DNA from: JAGNDO01 sp963704975
GTDB taxonomy: Bacteria; Chloroflexota; Anaerolineae; Caldilineales; Caldilineaceae
Reading direction: 5' to 3'
Length of the DNA: 64,000 nt
Assembly: GCA_963704975.1 (NCBI GenBank)
Contig: CAVPIK010000002.1
Span: forward strand, 148,305-212,304
Below the pieces are notes generated by a model, which saw nothing but the letters and a program-made list of their open reading frames with translations, was not told the origin of the DNA and ran no database searches. A program made the translations under genes and the position numbers. Of this stretch, positions 55,061 through 64,000 are shown piece after piece. Every line of letters begins with the position of its first letter. Positions within the stretch are counted from its first letter, which is position 1.

Positions 55061-55801
55061 ATGAGGCCACTCGTCACCGGCCTGATCCTTACAGCGGTGC
55101 TGGCGGCCTGCGGGCCGCAGCCGGGCACGTTGTTCAGCACCACGTTGTTGAACCTGAATGGCGAATTCCCGTTGCCGGTCGAGCTCCGGGATACGACAGA
55201 CCTCGTCGTCGCGATCGGAGCCGGACATATCGATTCGATCGGCTTCCGCGACGCGGGCGTCTTCGCAGATCCGACCGATCCGACGGCGTTCATCCTGACG
55301 TGGCTCGGCGGCATGTGCGACAACGACGCGACGGTGAATTTCACGCAGACGGAGTCCGGCTACGACCTGCGGCTGGAGGTGCACGAGAAGTTCGGCGGCG
55401 GCTGTCCGGCTGCGGGAATCTTCCGCGGCCTCCAGATCGAGGCGTCCGAGCCCATCCCTGTGGGCACCGTCACGATCAGCGGCAGCAGGACGATCCAGCT
55501 GATCCTCGACGAGGACTGCGGGCCACTCACCGCCGCGGAGACGGACGATGCGAAGGTCGCCTGCTACGCGCTCATCGGAGCGACGATCGGCGAGAGACCG
55601 GACGAGTTCGCCCGGGGTCACGAGGTCTTGCCTGACGGCGGCACCTGTCCCGGAGCCGAATGCTCGACGGCCGCTGGCATCGCGGCGCAACCATGGCGGG
55701 TGGTGGCGACGGACCGCACGCACCGGCAGCACGCCTGGCGCTGCACATATCGCGACGAAAAGGCATCGTGCACGGTGATCACGGAGCCATCGCCACCGTG
55801 A
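55061..55801 (+). CDS. Putative lipoprotein, function unknown
   Basis: An intact 246-residue protein 14 bases behind tnaA. The signal MRPLVTGLILTAVLAACG has a lipobox (LAAC). The mature part is mostly beta-type, with four or more cysteines that could form disulfides (GGMCDN, GGGCPAAG, DEDCGP, KVACYAL). No domain is recognised. It may be co-transcribed with tnaA. Confidence 0.7.
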   Translation: MRPLVTGLILTAVLAACGPQPGTLFSTTLLNLNGEFPLPVELRDTTDLVVAIGAGHIDSIGFRDAGVFADPTDPTAFILTWLGGMCDNDATVNFTQTESGYDLRLEVHEKFGGGCPAAGIFRGLQIEASEPIPVGTVTISGSRTIQLILDEDCGPLTAAETDDAKVACYALIGATIGERPDEFARGHEVLPDGGTCPGAECSTAAGIAAQPWRVVATDRTHRQHAWRCTYRDEKASCTVITEPSPP

Positions 55802-55810
55802 TCCTTGCCC

Positions 55811-57124
55811 TCAGGCGGGCGCGGCCAACAGCTGGCGAATGGCCTGCTCGGAGCCGTCGTAGTCGCCCTCGCCGTAGTGGACGTGGCGAATTTGGCCGGA
55901 CTTGTCGATGAAGAAGAAGGCCGGCCAGTAGCGGTTGCGGTAGGCGTGCCAGGTGTCGAAGGTCGGATCGAACGCCACCGGGTCGGATCTTCGGCCTTGA
56001 CGACGGCCTCGCGGACGTTCGCGATCTCCCGTTCGTAGGGCAGCTCGGGCGTGTGCACGCCTATGACCACAAGGCCGGCGTCGGCGTAGCGGGCCTCCCA
56101 CGCCTTGACGTACGGCGCGACGTGGATGCAGTTGATGCAGCCGAACGTCCAGAACTCGACGAGGACGACCTTGCCGCGCAGCGACGCCATCGTCAGCGGG
56201 TTCGAGTTGATCCAGGCCGTGATCCCGGTGAACTCCGGAGCCTGGCCGAGGTTTTCGAGAGCGACGCTGCCCGGCAGCGAACCCGCGACCGGGGTCGGCA
56301 GGTTGCTGGAGCCGCTGGTGCCGCCGACCATCGGCCCCTCGCCAGCCGGGTGCTTGGTCGGATCCGTTCGAAGCATGTCGAGGTCCGCCTGATGGCCGGT
56401 TCCTGTTCGATGGCGATCAGTGCGCCGGCCCAGCCGGCGGGTAGCGCGCCGCGACGGCGCTCTGGATGTTGCGATCCAGCCCGGTCCCGATGAGCAGGGC
56501 CGTGACGAGCATCGCCACGCCGAACCCACGTCGGAGTCGGTGGCTGAGCCGGCCGGTCAGGCTGCGCATCGCGTCGCTGGCTCGACGACCCCAGCCCGCA
56601 ATCAGGGCGATCGGGACCGCTGCCCCGGCGACATAGGCCGTGGCGATCGCCAATGTCTCGAGGCTGGGCCCGTGGACCGCGGCGGCCGCGATGACCCCGG
56701 CCATGATCGGCCCGACGCACGGGGCCCAGAGCAGGCCGATGGCCGCCCCGAGGACCACGCCGCCGCCGAAGCCCGACGTTCGCTGGTCACCCGCAAGCCG
56801 GGCGCCGACGCCCGCGAGCGGACCGAGACGACGTTCCATGAGGGCTTCGACCGCCGGCACGGCGAGGCTCAGCCCGGCAACGACAAGCACGACGACGCAC
56901 GAGCCCGCAGCCCGTCGGTCGTGAGCCCGAGCGATGCCAGCGTGGCGGCCAGGAGCACGGTGGCGCTGACGAACGTCACGCCGAATCCGACGGATGAGCC
57001 CAGTCACGCGACGCTTGCCGCCACTCGACCCGGCGCCGAGCGCGAGCGGGATGACCGGCAACGCGCAGGGCGCCAGGATCGTCAGCACGCCGGCGATGAA
57101 GGCGAAGACCAGGACGAGCAGCAC
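55811..57124 (-). CDS. DipZ-like CcdA-thioredoxin fusion protein (frameshifted)
   Basis: Reading right to left, the N-terminal membrane half has VFAFIAGVLTILAPCALPVI and IGLLWAPCVGPIMAG, with the two cysteines of CcdA-type electron carriers. A linker passes into a TlpA-type thioredoxin domain with LVEFWTFGCINCIHVAPYV (CxxC), YWPAFFFIDKSGQIRHVHYG and a C-terminal helix. This is the DipZ layout without the third domain of mycobacterial DipZ. It would carry reducing power to exported proteins or cytochrome c. Breaks lie near 57005, 56400 and 55985. The GTG at 57124 is the best start seen. Confidence 0.8.
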
Positions 57125-57146
57125 GGCGCGAGCATCGTCCGCGCGC

Positions 57147-57218
57147 GTGACGCCGCGATGACGCGATGACGTGACGCCGCGATGACGCGGGCACGCGATC
57201 ACGCGATCACGCGATCAC
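57147..57218. repeat. Tandem array of nine degenerate octamers (GCGATGAC/GCGATCAC)
   Basis: Nine octamers lie in register. Two 24-nt units (57147-57170, 57171-57194) are built from GTGACGCC and GCGATGAC. Three exact GCGATCAC units follow (57195-57218). It sits between the divergent dipZ-like and glycosylase starts. Confidence 0.85.
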
Positions 57219-57233
57219 GCCGAGAATGGCCTC

Positions 57234-58106
57234 GTGCCTCGCCGGACGATCGACCTGACCCTGCCCCTTGACCTGGTCTCCGTGGCCGGGCTGCATTTCC
57301 GGGGTCGAGGAGACCCGACCGGGCGGGTTGCAACTCGCTCGCTCGTCCGTGCGACGAGGACCCTCGATGGCCCCGCGACGCTCCTGGCGGAACTGCAGGG
57401 CACTCGCCTGGAGGCTGAAGCGTGGGGCCCCGGCGCGGACCGCGCGCTCGAGGCACTCCCCGCGCTGCTCGGCCTGGAAGACGATCTGACCGGCTTCGAT
57501 CCTTCGCTCCACCGAGTCGTGGCCGCCGAGGCGCACCGGCGACCGCACCTGCGGATCGGCTGGACCGGCGCAATCTTCGAATCACTCCTCCCCGCGATCC
57601 TCGAGCAGAAGGTGACCGGCGGCGAGGCGGTGACTGCGCTCCGCGGGCTCATCGCGGGCCATGGCGAGCCGGCACCCGGCCCGATCGCGGCGACCCATCG
57701 ACTACGGCTGCAGCCCGCGCCCGAGGTTCTGGTCGCACTCCCGTACTACGCATTTCACCCGCTCGGCGTGGAGCAGCGCCGGGCCGACGTCATCCGGCGG
57801 GCCGCCCGGGAATACGCCCGTCTCGAGCGTCTCGCCGACCTGCCGGGAGCGCGCGACGACGTCGGCCGAGCGGCCGCGGCGGAGCTCCAGACCATCCCCG
57901 GGATCGGCATCTGGACCGCGGCCGAGGTGACCCTTCGAGCACTCGGCGATCCCGACGCGGTCAGCGTCAACGACTTCCACCTCAAAAATCTGGTCTCGTT
58001 CGCGCTCGCGGGCGAGCCAGGCGCCCGGCGCCGGACGAGCGGATGCTCGAGCTCCTCGAACCATGGCGCGGCCACCGGGCCCGGGTCGTCCGACTCCTCG
58101 AGTTGA
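57234..58106 (+). CDS. AlkA-type DNA-3-methyladenine glycosylase (frameshifted at the 3' end)
   Basis: A 290-residue frame from GTG 57234. Residues 100-260 have the HhH-GPD fold: LLPAILEQKVTGGEAVTALR, then LQTIPGIGIWTAAEVTLRAL (helix-hairpin-helix) and DAVSVNDFHLKNL, whose Asp is the likely catalytic residue. The N-terminal 100 residues resemble an AlkA-N beta domain. It should remove alkylated bases. The last 30 residues of this frame are wrong: another frame continues RMLELLEPWRGHRARVVRLL from about 58035, as in homologues, and would end near 58170. It is divergent from the dipZ-like gene. Confidence 0.82.
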   Translation: MPRRTIDLTLPLDLVSVAGLHFRGRGDPTGRVATRSLVRATRTLDGPATLLAELQGTRLEAEAWGPGADRALEALPALLGLEDDLTGFDPSLHRVVAAEAHRRPHLRIGWTGAIFESLLPAILEQKVTGGEAVTALRGLIAGHGEPAPGPIAATHRLRLQPAPEVLVALPYYAFHPLGVEQRRADVIRRAAREYARLERLADLPGARDDVGRAAAAELQTIPGIGIWTAAEVTLRALGDPDAVSVNDFHLKNLVSFALAGEPGARRRTSGCSSSSNHGAATGPGSSDSSS

Positions 58107-58203
58107 GCGGAATCGCCGCGCCGCGCTACGGTCCGCTCGCTACGCCGCACCCGACCGGCGGACGATGTGAGGGAACCGAATTGGCGGTTTGTCGTCTAAC
58201 GCA

Positions 58204-58986
58204 CATGAGACTTGCTCGCCCAGGAAACCGGACGCTGATCACGCTCGCGATCGTCTCGGCCGCCTTGTTCGTCGCTTGCGGCGGCGGCTCGCCCACCCCA
58301 AGTCCACCGGCCAGACCCTCGATGGGCGGACGTTTCTCTCGACCAAGGTCGATGGTCCGGCCCTTGTCGCGGGCTCGGTCGTCCGGGTGACTTTCCGGGA
58401 CGGCGGTGTCGCCGTCCACGCCGGGTGCAACTCGATGAGCGGGTCCTATCGGATCGATGGGGATCGCCTCGTCGTCGGGCAGCTCGCCACCACGGAGATG
58501 GCGTGCGAACCCGACCTGATGGCCCAGGATCAGTGGGTCGCCGGACTGCTCAACGGCGCAACGATCGCGCTGGACGGGAACACCCTCACCCTCGCCTGAG
58601 CGGGATCCGCGTCACCTTCGTCGATCGTGTGGTTGCGGACCCCGACCGGCCGCTCGTCGGAACACGCTGGGTGGTCGATGGCGTGATCCGCGGCGGGGCG
58701 GTTTCGAGTATCCCGGCGGGGGTCGTTGCGTCGTTCCTCTTCGCCGACGAACACCGTCATCGTCGAAGGTGGCTGTAACACGGGCGGCGGCTCGGTCAAG
58801 ATCAACGACACGACCATCGAATTCGGGCCGATCGCGATGACGAAGAAGGCATGCGAGGCGCCGGCGACGGCTGTCGAACTCGCGGTCACCCAGGTGGCCT
58901 CGGGAACGATCTCCTACCGCATCGAGGCCGGGACCCTGACGCTCAGCGCCGGCGGCGTCGGACTCACGCTCCGCGTGGCGCCCTGA
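58204..58986 (+). CDS. Lipoprotein with two META domains (HslJ-like) (frameshifted)
   Basis: The N-terminus MRLARPGNRTLITLAI, with ALFVACGGG as lipobox, leads to a first META domain (TFLSTKVDGPALVAGSVVRV, GCNSMSGSYRIDGDRLVV, TEMACEPDLMAQDQWVAGLL) and a second (VGTRWVVDGVIRGGAVSSIP, EGGCNTGGGSVKIN, AMTKKACEAPATAVELAV). Breaks near 58315, 58600 and 58755 are needed. META proteins such as HslJ are linked to heat or novobiocin resistance; the role here is unknown. Confidence 0.8.
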
Positions 58987-59010
58987 CGGTCAGCGGCGGG
59001 TCGCTGGCGG

Positions 59011-59056
59011 CGAGCAGTCGCTTCGCGGCGCGGCGAGCAGTCGCTTCGCGGCGCGG
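59011..59056. repeat. 23-nt direct tandem repeat, two exact copies
   Basis: 59011-59033 and 59034-59056 are identical. They lie in the 93-base spacer between the convergent META and methyltransferase genes. Confidence 0.85.
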
Positions 59057-59079
59057 CGTCCCGTCGCGCGATGCTTCGA

Positions 59080-60129
59080 CTAGCGCGTTCTGAGCGCCTC
59101 GCCCATCGCCGCGAGATGTGCTGGCGTCGAACCGCAGCAGGCCCCGATGATCGAGGCGCCCGCGTCCCGGATCTGCAGGGCGTAGTCGGCCATCATCGCG
59201 GGCTCGGCCCGGTAGACGGCCTGCATGTCCACGAGCTCGGGCATGCCGGCGTTGGACTTGGCGACCAGGATCACGTCCGGCTCGGCAGCCCGCATCTTCG
59301 CAATGACCGGGATGATCTCGTCCGGGCCGTTGCCGCAGTTCCCGCCGATCGCGTCCGCGCCCCATTCCGCCAGCGCGTGGACGGCGGTCTCGGGCTTGAC
59401 GCCCATCATCGTGTGGCCGCGGGTATCGAACGTCATGCGTGGCGATGATCGGGATCGACGGCGCGACCTGGCGCACCCCGGCGATCGCGGCCCGGATCTC
59501 CTCGAGGTCGGACATCGTCTCGATCCAGACGAGATCGACGCCACCCGCGACGAGCGCTGTTGCCTGCTCGGCGAAGACATCGACGGCCTCATCGAAATCG
59601 AGTGTGCCGATGGGCATCATGATCGAGCCGGATGGCCCGATATCGCCGGCAACGAGCGCATCGGATCGGCGAGATTCGACCTCCGCCCGGAGCAGCAGCG
59701 CGGCCATCTGGTTGAACTCGGACACCCGGTGCTCGTTCCCATCGAGGCTGATCCGGAGTCGTTGCCGCCAAACGTGTTGGTCAACACGATCCGGGAACCC
59801 GCGTCGAGGTAGCCCCGATGGATCCGCCGGATGACGTCCGGCTGGGTCAGGTTCCACGACTCCGGGGGATCGCCGAAGGTGAGCCCGGAGGCGAACAGCA
59901 TCGTCCCCATGGCGCCGTCCGCCAGCGTCGTCGGGCCGGCCTTGATCGTCGCCTCCCAGCGCGCGCGCTGAACCGCCGGCGAAATCGGGCCCGGCGTGCT
60001 GGCAGTTGGGTTCAATTCGGTGGTCACGACAGGTGCGGCTCCGTGGGCTGGGTCCGCGTAGTGTCCCATCGCGGAGGCCGGAGCGCCACGGGCCGCGCAG
60101 GCCGCGCATGACCTAGAAATCTGCTCCAT
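59080..60129 (-). CDS. Homocysteine S-methyltransferase domain protein (frameshifted)
   Basis: Motifs in order: TTLADGAMGTMLFASGL, GYLDAGSRIVLTNTFGG, GDIGPSGSIMMPIGTLDF, VDLVWIETMSDLEEIRAA, GVKPETAVHALAEWGADAIG, GGNCGNGPDEIIP and GASIIGACCGSTPAHL. These are the zinc-binding Hcy methyltransferase fold (PF02574), with Cys in GGNCG and the CC of GACCG. It could make Met from homocysteine with betaine, S-methylmethionine or methyl-THF as donor. Breaks lie near 59765 and 59440. The start is not certain: ATG 60129 or a GTG at 60026. Confidence 0.85.
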
Positions 60130-60145
60130 GCCATAGCCTTCGCGG

Positions 60146-61149
60146 GTGCCATCGTCATCGGGAGCGCCAGTCCGCTCATCGCTCAGGTTCGTCGCTCTCG
60201 CCGGTGTCATCCTCCTCGGAGGCTGCGCGAGTCAGCCGTCCGCATCCACGTTGCCCAATCCGTCATCGACGCGCGCACCGGCGGCGACGCCGTCTGCCCC
60301 GGCAGCGACCGCATCTCCCGGACCGTCGAGCACCGAGGTCGTTCCGACGCCATCTGGGCCGGCGGTCCTCGTTGGGGCCGGCGATGTGGCGACCTGCGCC
60401 GGAGCGGACAATTCGGCGACCGCTGCCCTGATCGCCGGCATCGACGGGACGGTATTCACCGCCGGCGACAACGCCTACGAGGACGGGACCGCGGCGAACT
60501 TCCGCGATTGCTACGGGCCGACGTGGGGCCGGTTTCTCGATCGAACCCTGCCGGCCGTCGGCAACCACGACTACCTGACGACCGACGCCGCCGGCTATTT
60601 CGGGTACTTCGGGAGGGCGGCCGGCGATCCGACGCAGGGCTGGTACGCGCGACAGGTCGGCACGTGGCGGGTCTACGTCATCAACAGCGACTGTGTCGAA
60701 GTCGGTGGATGTCGAGCCGGATCACCCCAGGAACAGTGGCTTCGAGGCGACCTTGCAGCCAACCCGGCCGCGTGCGCTCTCGCCATCTGGCATCACCCGC
60801 GCTTCAGTTCCGGCGAGCACGGGAACTTCGAGTCGATGGTGCCGATCTGGCAGGCCCTCTACGACGCCGGTGCGGAAATCGTGATCAACGGCCACGACCA
60901 CAACTACGAGCGTTTCGACCCGCAGACCCCGGCCGGCAGGGCCGATCCGAACGGCATCGTCGAATTCGTCGTGGGGACGGGTGGGAGGGGCCTGCGCAAG
61001 GTCGGCAAGCCGATCGCGAATTCCGCCGTCCGCAACGACACGACGTTCGGCGTGCTGAAACTGACCTTGTCGGAGGACTCCTGGGAGTCCACGTTGTGCC
61101 CGTCGCCGGCCAGAGTTTCACGGACACGAGCGCCGGCACCTGCCACTGA
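60146..61149 (+). CDS. Secreted metallophosphoesterase lipoprotein (one frameshift)
   Basis: The signal RFVALAGVILLGGCA ends in a lipobox, followed by a long Pro/Ser/Thr-rich linker. The phosphoesterase domain has GAGDVATC, FTAGDNAYEDG, LPAVGNHDYLT, AIWHHPRFSSGEHG and VINGHDHNYERFD, the five blocks of purple-acid-type or calcineurin-like phosphatases, with all metal ligands visible. A break near 61088 separates the right C-terminus VPVAGQSFTDTSAGTC (stop 61149) from a longer wrong frame. It would act outside the membrane on phosphoesters. Confidence 0.87.
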
Positions 61150-61431
61150 CGCGGGCGCGGGGCCGGGGAGCTCGCGCGCGGGGAGCGATCGCCGGGGCCC
61201 GGGCGGGTTCGTCCTCGTCTGATCGGGCGATGCCCGCCGTGATCGATCTGGTTCATCAAAATCGCACCATACGTACATAGCCATGCAAGAAATCTGACGA
61301 TTCCGATGGGCGGCCGGGCGTGGATGGACTCCGTGTGATGAACCACGTCGATCAGCGCCGGGGCGCGCCGGGCCACGCTGTGTCACGGCAGCTTCGGGCG
61401 CAGTACCGTTGATGGAACACGGAGGACGAGG

Positions 61432-61871
61432 ATGCCCGAGATGCCGAAGTTCACGAAGTCGACGCCGGAGATCGTTGCCGATTCAATCGGGTTATGGAGC
61501 GCATCGGCGTTCCCGATGTCGTGGTCAAGCCGATGTTCGGCTACCGGTGCGCCTGGATCAACGGCAACATGGTGACCGGCCTGTTCGCCGACGAGTGGTG
61601 GGTCAGGCTGTCCGAGCCGGAACGGGACGCCCTCCTCGAACTCCCCGGCGCGCACCCATTCGAGCCGATGCCCGGCCGCTCCATGGGTCGCTACGTCGTC
61701 CTTCCACCCGAGGTCGCTGCGGACGACGCCGCGCTCGACCCGTGGCTGGACAAGGCCATCGAATTCACCCGTTCGATGCCGCCGAAGAAGAAGTGGCGCG
61801 CTCCGCGAGGGGCCTTGGCCAGGAAACCGCCCGAACCCGGTTGCCCTGCGGGCGCCTGTCAGCCGGCCTGA
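61432..61871 (+). CDS. TfoX N-terminal domain protein (one frameshift)
   Basis: MPEMPKFTKSTPEIVADSI, then VMERIGVPDVVVKPMFG and YRCAWINGNMVTGLFADEWW, form the TfoX_N domain (PF04993), with a final KKKW tail and a Cys/Pro-rich end. TfoX_N proteins outside gamma-proteobacteria are small stand-alone proteins of unknown role; competence regulation cannot be assumed. A break near 61485 splits the first 20 residues from the rest. GGAGGACGAGG lies before ATG 61432. It overlaps the convergent membrane protein gene by 13 bases. Confidence 0.75.
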
Positions 61872-62308
61872 GATCTCCGCCGTTCGAGCCGGCGCCGCGC
61901 GATCGCCAGCGGGATGAGGACTCCGAGCGTCGCGATCGTCAGGGCGATGAGCGCTTCCGGCATCGAATAGAGCATCGTCCGGATGTCGCGTTCCGGCTGC
62001 TCGCAGCACGCTCCGCTCGCCGGAGCGATGTAGGTCGTGAGCCACAGGAAACCGGCGATGAGGGCCGGAGGGATCGCGAAGATGCGGACCCGCCCGATCG
62101 GCTCGATGACGTCGAGGATCAGCCCCACGATGCCGACGATCCCGAGGCCCAGAACGAGTGCCGTCAGCCCGATCCCGATCCACGGCTGGCCGGCGAGCCA
62201 CCGATCGCCCGCCACGACGGCGGACCCGACACAGAGCGCACCGCCGACGCCGAGCAACAGCAGGCCGAGCCCGAGCACAACCCGACCGAGGACTCGCAGC
62301 GGATACAC
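61859..62308 (-). CDS. Four-helix membrane protein, function unknown
   Basis: An intact 149-residue protein. Helices: VVLGLGLLLLGVGGALCVGS, IGLTALVLGLGIVGIVGLI, IPPALIAGFLWLTTYI and ALIALTIATLGVLIPLAI, with a basic tail RRRLERRRS. No family is recognised. It starts 11 bases after fumC stops, so it is probably co-transcribed with it. Confidence 0.65.
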   Translation of the reverse strand: MYPLRVLGRVVLGLGLLLLGVGGALCVGSAVVAGDRWLAGQPWIGIGLTALVLGLGIVGIVGLILDVIEPIGRVRIFAIPPALIAGFLWLTTYIAPASGACCEQPERDIRTMLYSMPEALIALTIATLGVLIPLAIARRRLERRRSQAG

Positions 62309-62319
62309 GCGACGGTCGG

Positions 62320-63533
62320 TCAGTCCGTGCCGGGTCGGGTCATCGCGGCCGGATCGATGGCCGCGTCGAAGGCGTCGGCGCTCAGGTAGCCAAGGGCGAG
62401 TGCCGCCTCGCGCAGCGTCGATCCGTCGTGATGTGCCTTCTTGGCGATCTCCGCCGCCTTGTCATAGCCGATCGATGGCGCGAGCGCGGTGACGAGCATC
62501 GGCGAGCTGTTGACGTTCGCCCCGATTCGGACGACATCGGCCTCGAGGCCCTCGACGCAGAACTCGCGGAATGATCGGCAGCCGTCGGTCAACAGCTCGA
62601 TGCCGTGGAGCAGGTCGTGGGCGATGACCGGCTTGAATACGTTCAGCTCGAAATTGCCCTGCGAGCCGGCGATCGTGATTGCCGCGTCATAGCCGAACAC
62701 CTGGACGCAGACCATCGTGAGCATCTCGGCCTGCGTAGGGTTCACCTTGCCGGGCATGATCGAGGAGCCAGCTCGTTCTCCGGCAGTCGAAGCTCGCCGA
62801 GGCCGGCGCGCGGGCCCGATCCCAACCAGCGGATGTCGTTGGCGATCTTCATGAGGCTCGTCGCGAGCGTCTGACTGCAGCCGAGGCGAACACCGTGGCC
62901 TCCTGCCCGGCGAGCGCCTGGAACTTGTTCGGCGCGGTCACGAACGGCAGGCCTGTGAGGACGGCGATCCGCCGCGCGACGCGTTCGGCGAACTCGGGGT
63001 GGGCATTGAGCCGGTGCCACGGCCGTGCCGCCCAGCGCGATCTCGTACAGCCCGGGCAGCGCGGCCTCGAGTCTGGCGATGCCCCCGTCCAGCTGCGCGA
63101 CGTAGCCGCTGAACTCCTGGCCGAGGGTCAGCGGGACGGCATCCTGGAGATGGGTGCGTCCGATCTTGACGATCGCTTCGAACGTCCCGGCTTTCGCATC
63201 CAGCGCATCGCGCAGGGCGCGGACACTCGGAATCAGGGCGCCCGTGATTTCCATCGCGGCCGCCATGTGCAGCGCAGTCGGGAACGTGTCGTTGCTCGAC
63301 TGGCTGCGATTGACGTCATCGTTGGGGTGAACCGGCTGCTTGCCGCCGCGCGTGCCCCTGGCGATCTCGTTGGCACGACTGGCGATGACCTCATTCACGT
63401 TCATGTTCGACTGGGTGCCCGATCCGGTCTGCCGGACACGGAGCGGGAATTCGGCTCCCAGCGTCCCGGCGGCGACCTCGTTGGCGGCACGGACGATGAG
63501 GTCGCGAATTTGACGGCCGGGTCGCGGGCTTTA
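62320..63533 (-). CDS. fumC: Fumarate hydratase class II, 5'-truncated and frameshifted
   Basis: Motifs: QTGSGTQSNMNVNEVIASRA, PNDDVNRSQSSNDTFPTALH, KIGRTHLQDAVPLTLGQEFS, the superfamily signature GSSIMPGKVNPTQAEM and a C-terminal LGYLSADAFDA. These define class II fumarase with its catalytic His and Ser loops. Roughly the first 75 residues are missing, cut at the junction near 63533. Breaks lie near 62765, 62890 and 63020. It hydrates fumarate to malate in the TCA cycle. Confidence 0.88.
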
Positions 63534-63548
63534 TGGTAAGTTATATCA
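63525..63548. other. Junction 3: GC-rich genome to lower-GC sequence
   Basis: fumC coding sense ends within a few bases of the start of a plus-strand GNAT fragment. GC drops sharply here. Two genes are cut at one point. Confidence 0.7.
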
Positions 63549-63789
63549 TGACGTTGGGGTTCGGCATCGAAAAAAGTGCCTGGATTGCCACGCTGGGGTG
63601 AATCCCCAATATATGGGGCGGGGGTCGGAGCAAGCCTTGGCGCGCGAGGTGTTTAAATTCTACAAGGCCGAAGGAATCCACAACGTTTACACCTCGGTCC
63701 GGTGGGATTCCACCGATTTGCTATCCTTTTTCAAAACACTCGGTTTTGACCGGAGCAATTTCATCAATTTGAGAAAAGTGCTCGAATAA
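63537..63789 (+). CDS. GNAT-family N-acetyltransferase, C-terminal part (one frameshift)
   Basis: YIMTLGFGIEKSAWIATLGV leads to VNPQYMGRG (acetyl-CoA loop of motif A, QxxGxG type), EQALAREVFKFYKAEGI, VYTSVRWDSTDLLSFFKTLG and FDRSNFINLRKVLE. This is the second half of a GNAT fold; the N-terminal half is missing at the junction. A one-base indel at about 63600 turns LGVN into a stop. The substrate is unknown. The following 63790-64000 shows no gene. Confidence 0.75.
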
Positions 63790-64000
63790 TCAATGTTGAA
63801 AATGAATGGTGAGGTGGGATTGATTCCCCCCAATGCCACACTGCCACGAGCGTAATGGGTATTGCGGTATTCGTACAGGGGTATTCACAATCCGGGCTAG
63901 TTTGCATTGGTCGCAGCATTACCGGCAGAAGGCGTATGCTGCCGGATTTCACTAACACCGGGGGGCGACACACCTGCCGCTTCGGCCATCACATTAAAGA

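Noticed and set aside
63764..63973. Minus-strand 69-codon frame at the end of the window
   Set aside because: It overlaps the GNAT end, has no family likeness and no ribosome site.

Overview
The window is not one genome. It reads as four stretches of different origin that meet without a gap at about 48.1-48.2 kb, 53.93 kb and 63.53 kb. Genes on both sides of each junction are cut, or the spacer changes character abruptly, so a chimeric metagenome assembly is the simplest explanation. Small indels break many reading frames: about one per 1-1.5 kb in the first stretch, one per 100-200 bases in the second, and under one per kb in the third. Most broken genes below are therefore best read as intact genes with sequence errors, not as pseudogenes.

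Stretch 1 (1-~48,120) looks like a Chloroflexota bacterium (Anaerolineae/Caldilineae type, inferred from gene content). It is mostly housekeeping. It starts with a cysteine-rich protein, a radical SAM protein and a diacylglycerol glycosyltransferase that overlap head to tail, then a VapBC toxin-antitoxin pair, an AI-2E-type permease, tsaD, a Uma2-type nuclease, a WecA/MraY-type transferase and asnS. Next come a Ser/Arg-rich protein, a pair of overlapping ATP-grasp ligases, a LysM/lamin-tail envelope protein, a PHB_acc_N regulator followed by a patatin, a Gfo/Idh/MocA dehydrogenase, an HtrA protease, a membrane Zn peptidase and MurJ. After a nuclease-like/Tudor protein follow dnaK-grpE-dnaJ, fmt, tRNA-Pro(GGG), an M23 peptidase, a GH114 protein, an EEP-family hydrolase and a RarA-methyltransferase fusion. 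The stretch ends with prs-secA-histidine kinase, hsp20, an M1 lipoprotein peptidase, nurA, scpB and amaP.

The most unusual content of stretch 1 is intergenic. Many spacers are built from short degenerate tandem words of 7-15 nt, often arranged as inverted arms of long hairpins (8816-8890, 18221-18330, 28517-28641, 46376-46506 and others). A separate 65-nt stem-loop occurs twice (23505-23569 and 29258-29322) with paired compensatory substitutions. A MITE-like inverted repeat holds a 44-nt palindrome (23249-23407).

Stretch 2 (~48,200-53,930) is GC-rich and alphaproteobacterial (Rhodobacteraceae-like). It has a pepN cut at the junction, a divergent photolyase/cryptochrome gene with a DUF2256 gene behind it, malate synthase G (glcB), and a DUF336/GlcG gene cut at the next junction.

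Stretch 3 (~53,930-63,530) is a second GC-rich genome, actinobacterial or Limnocylindria-like. It has a 5'-truncated tryptophanase, a lipoprotein, a DipZ-like CcdA-thioredoxin fusion, an AlkA-type glycosylase, a double META-domain lipoprotein, a homocysteine S-methyltransferase, a secreted metallophosphatase, a TfoX-domain protein, a membrane protein and an N-truncated fumC. An array of nine octamers separates dipZ from the glycosylase.

Stretch 4 (~63,535-64,000) is lower in GC and holds the C-terminal half of a GNAT acetyltransferase.
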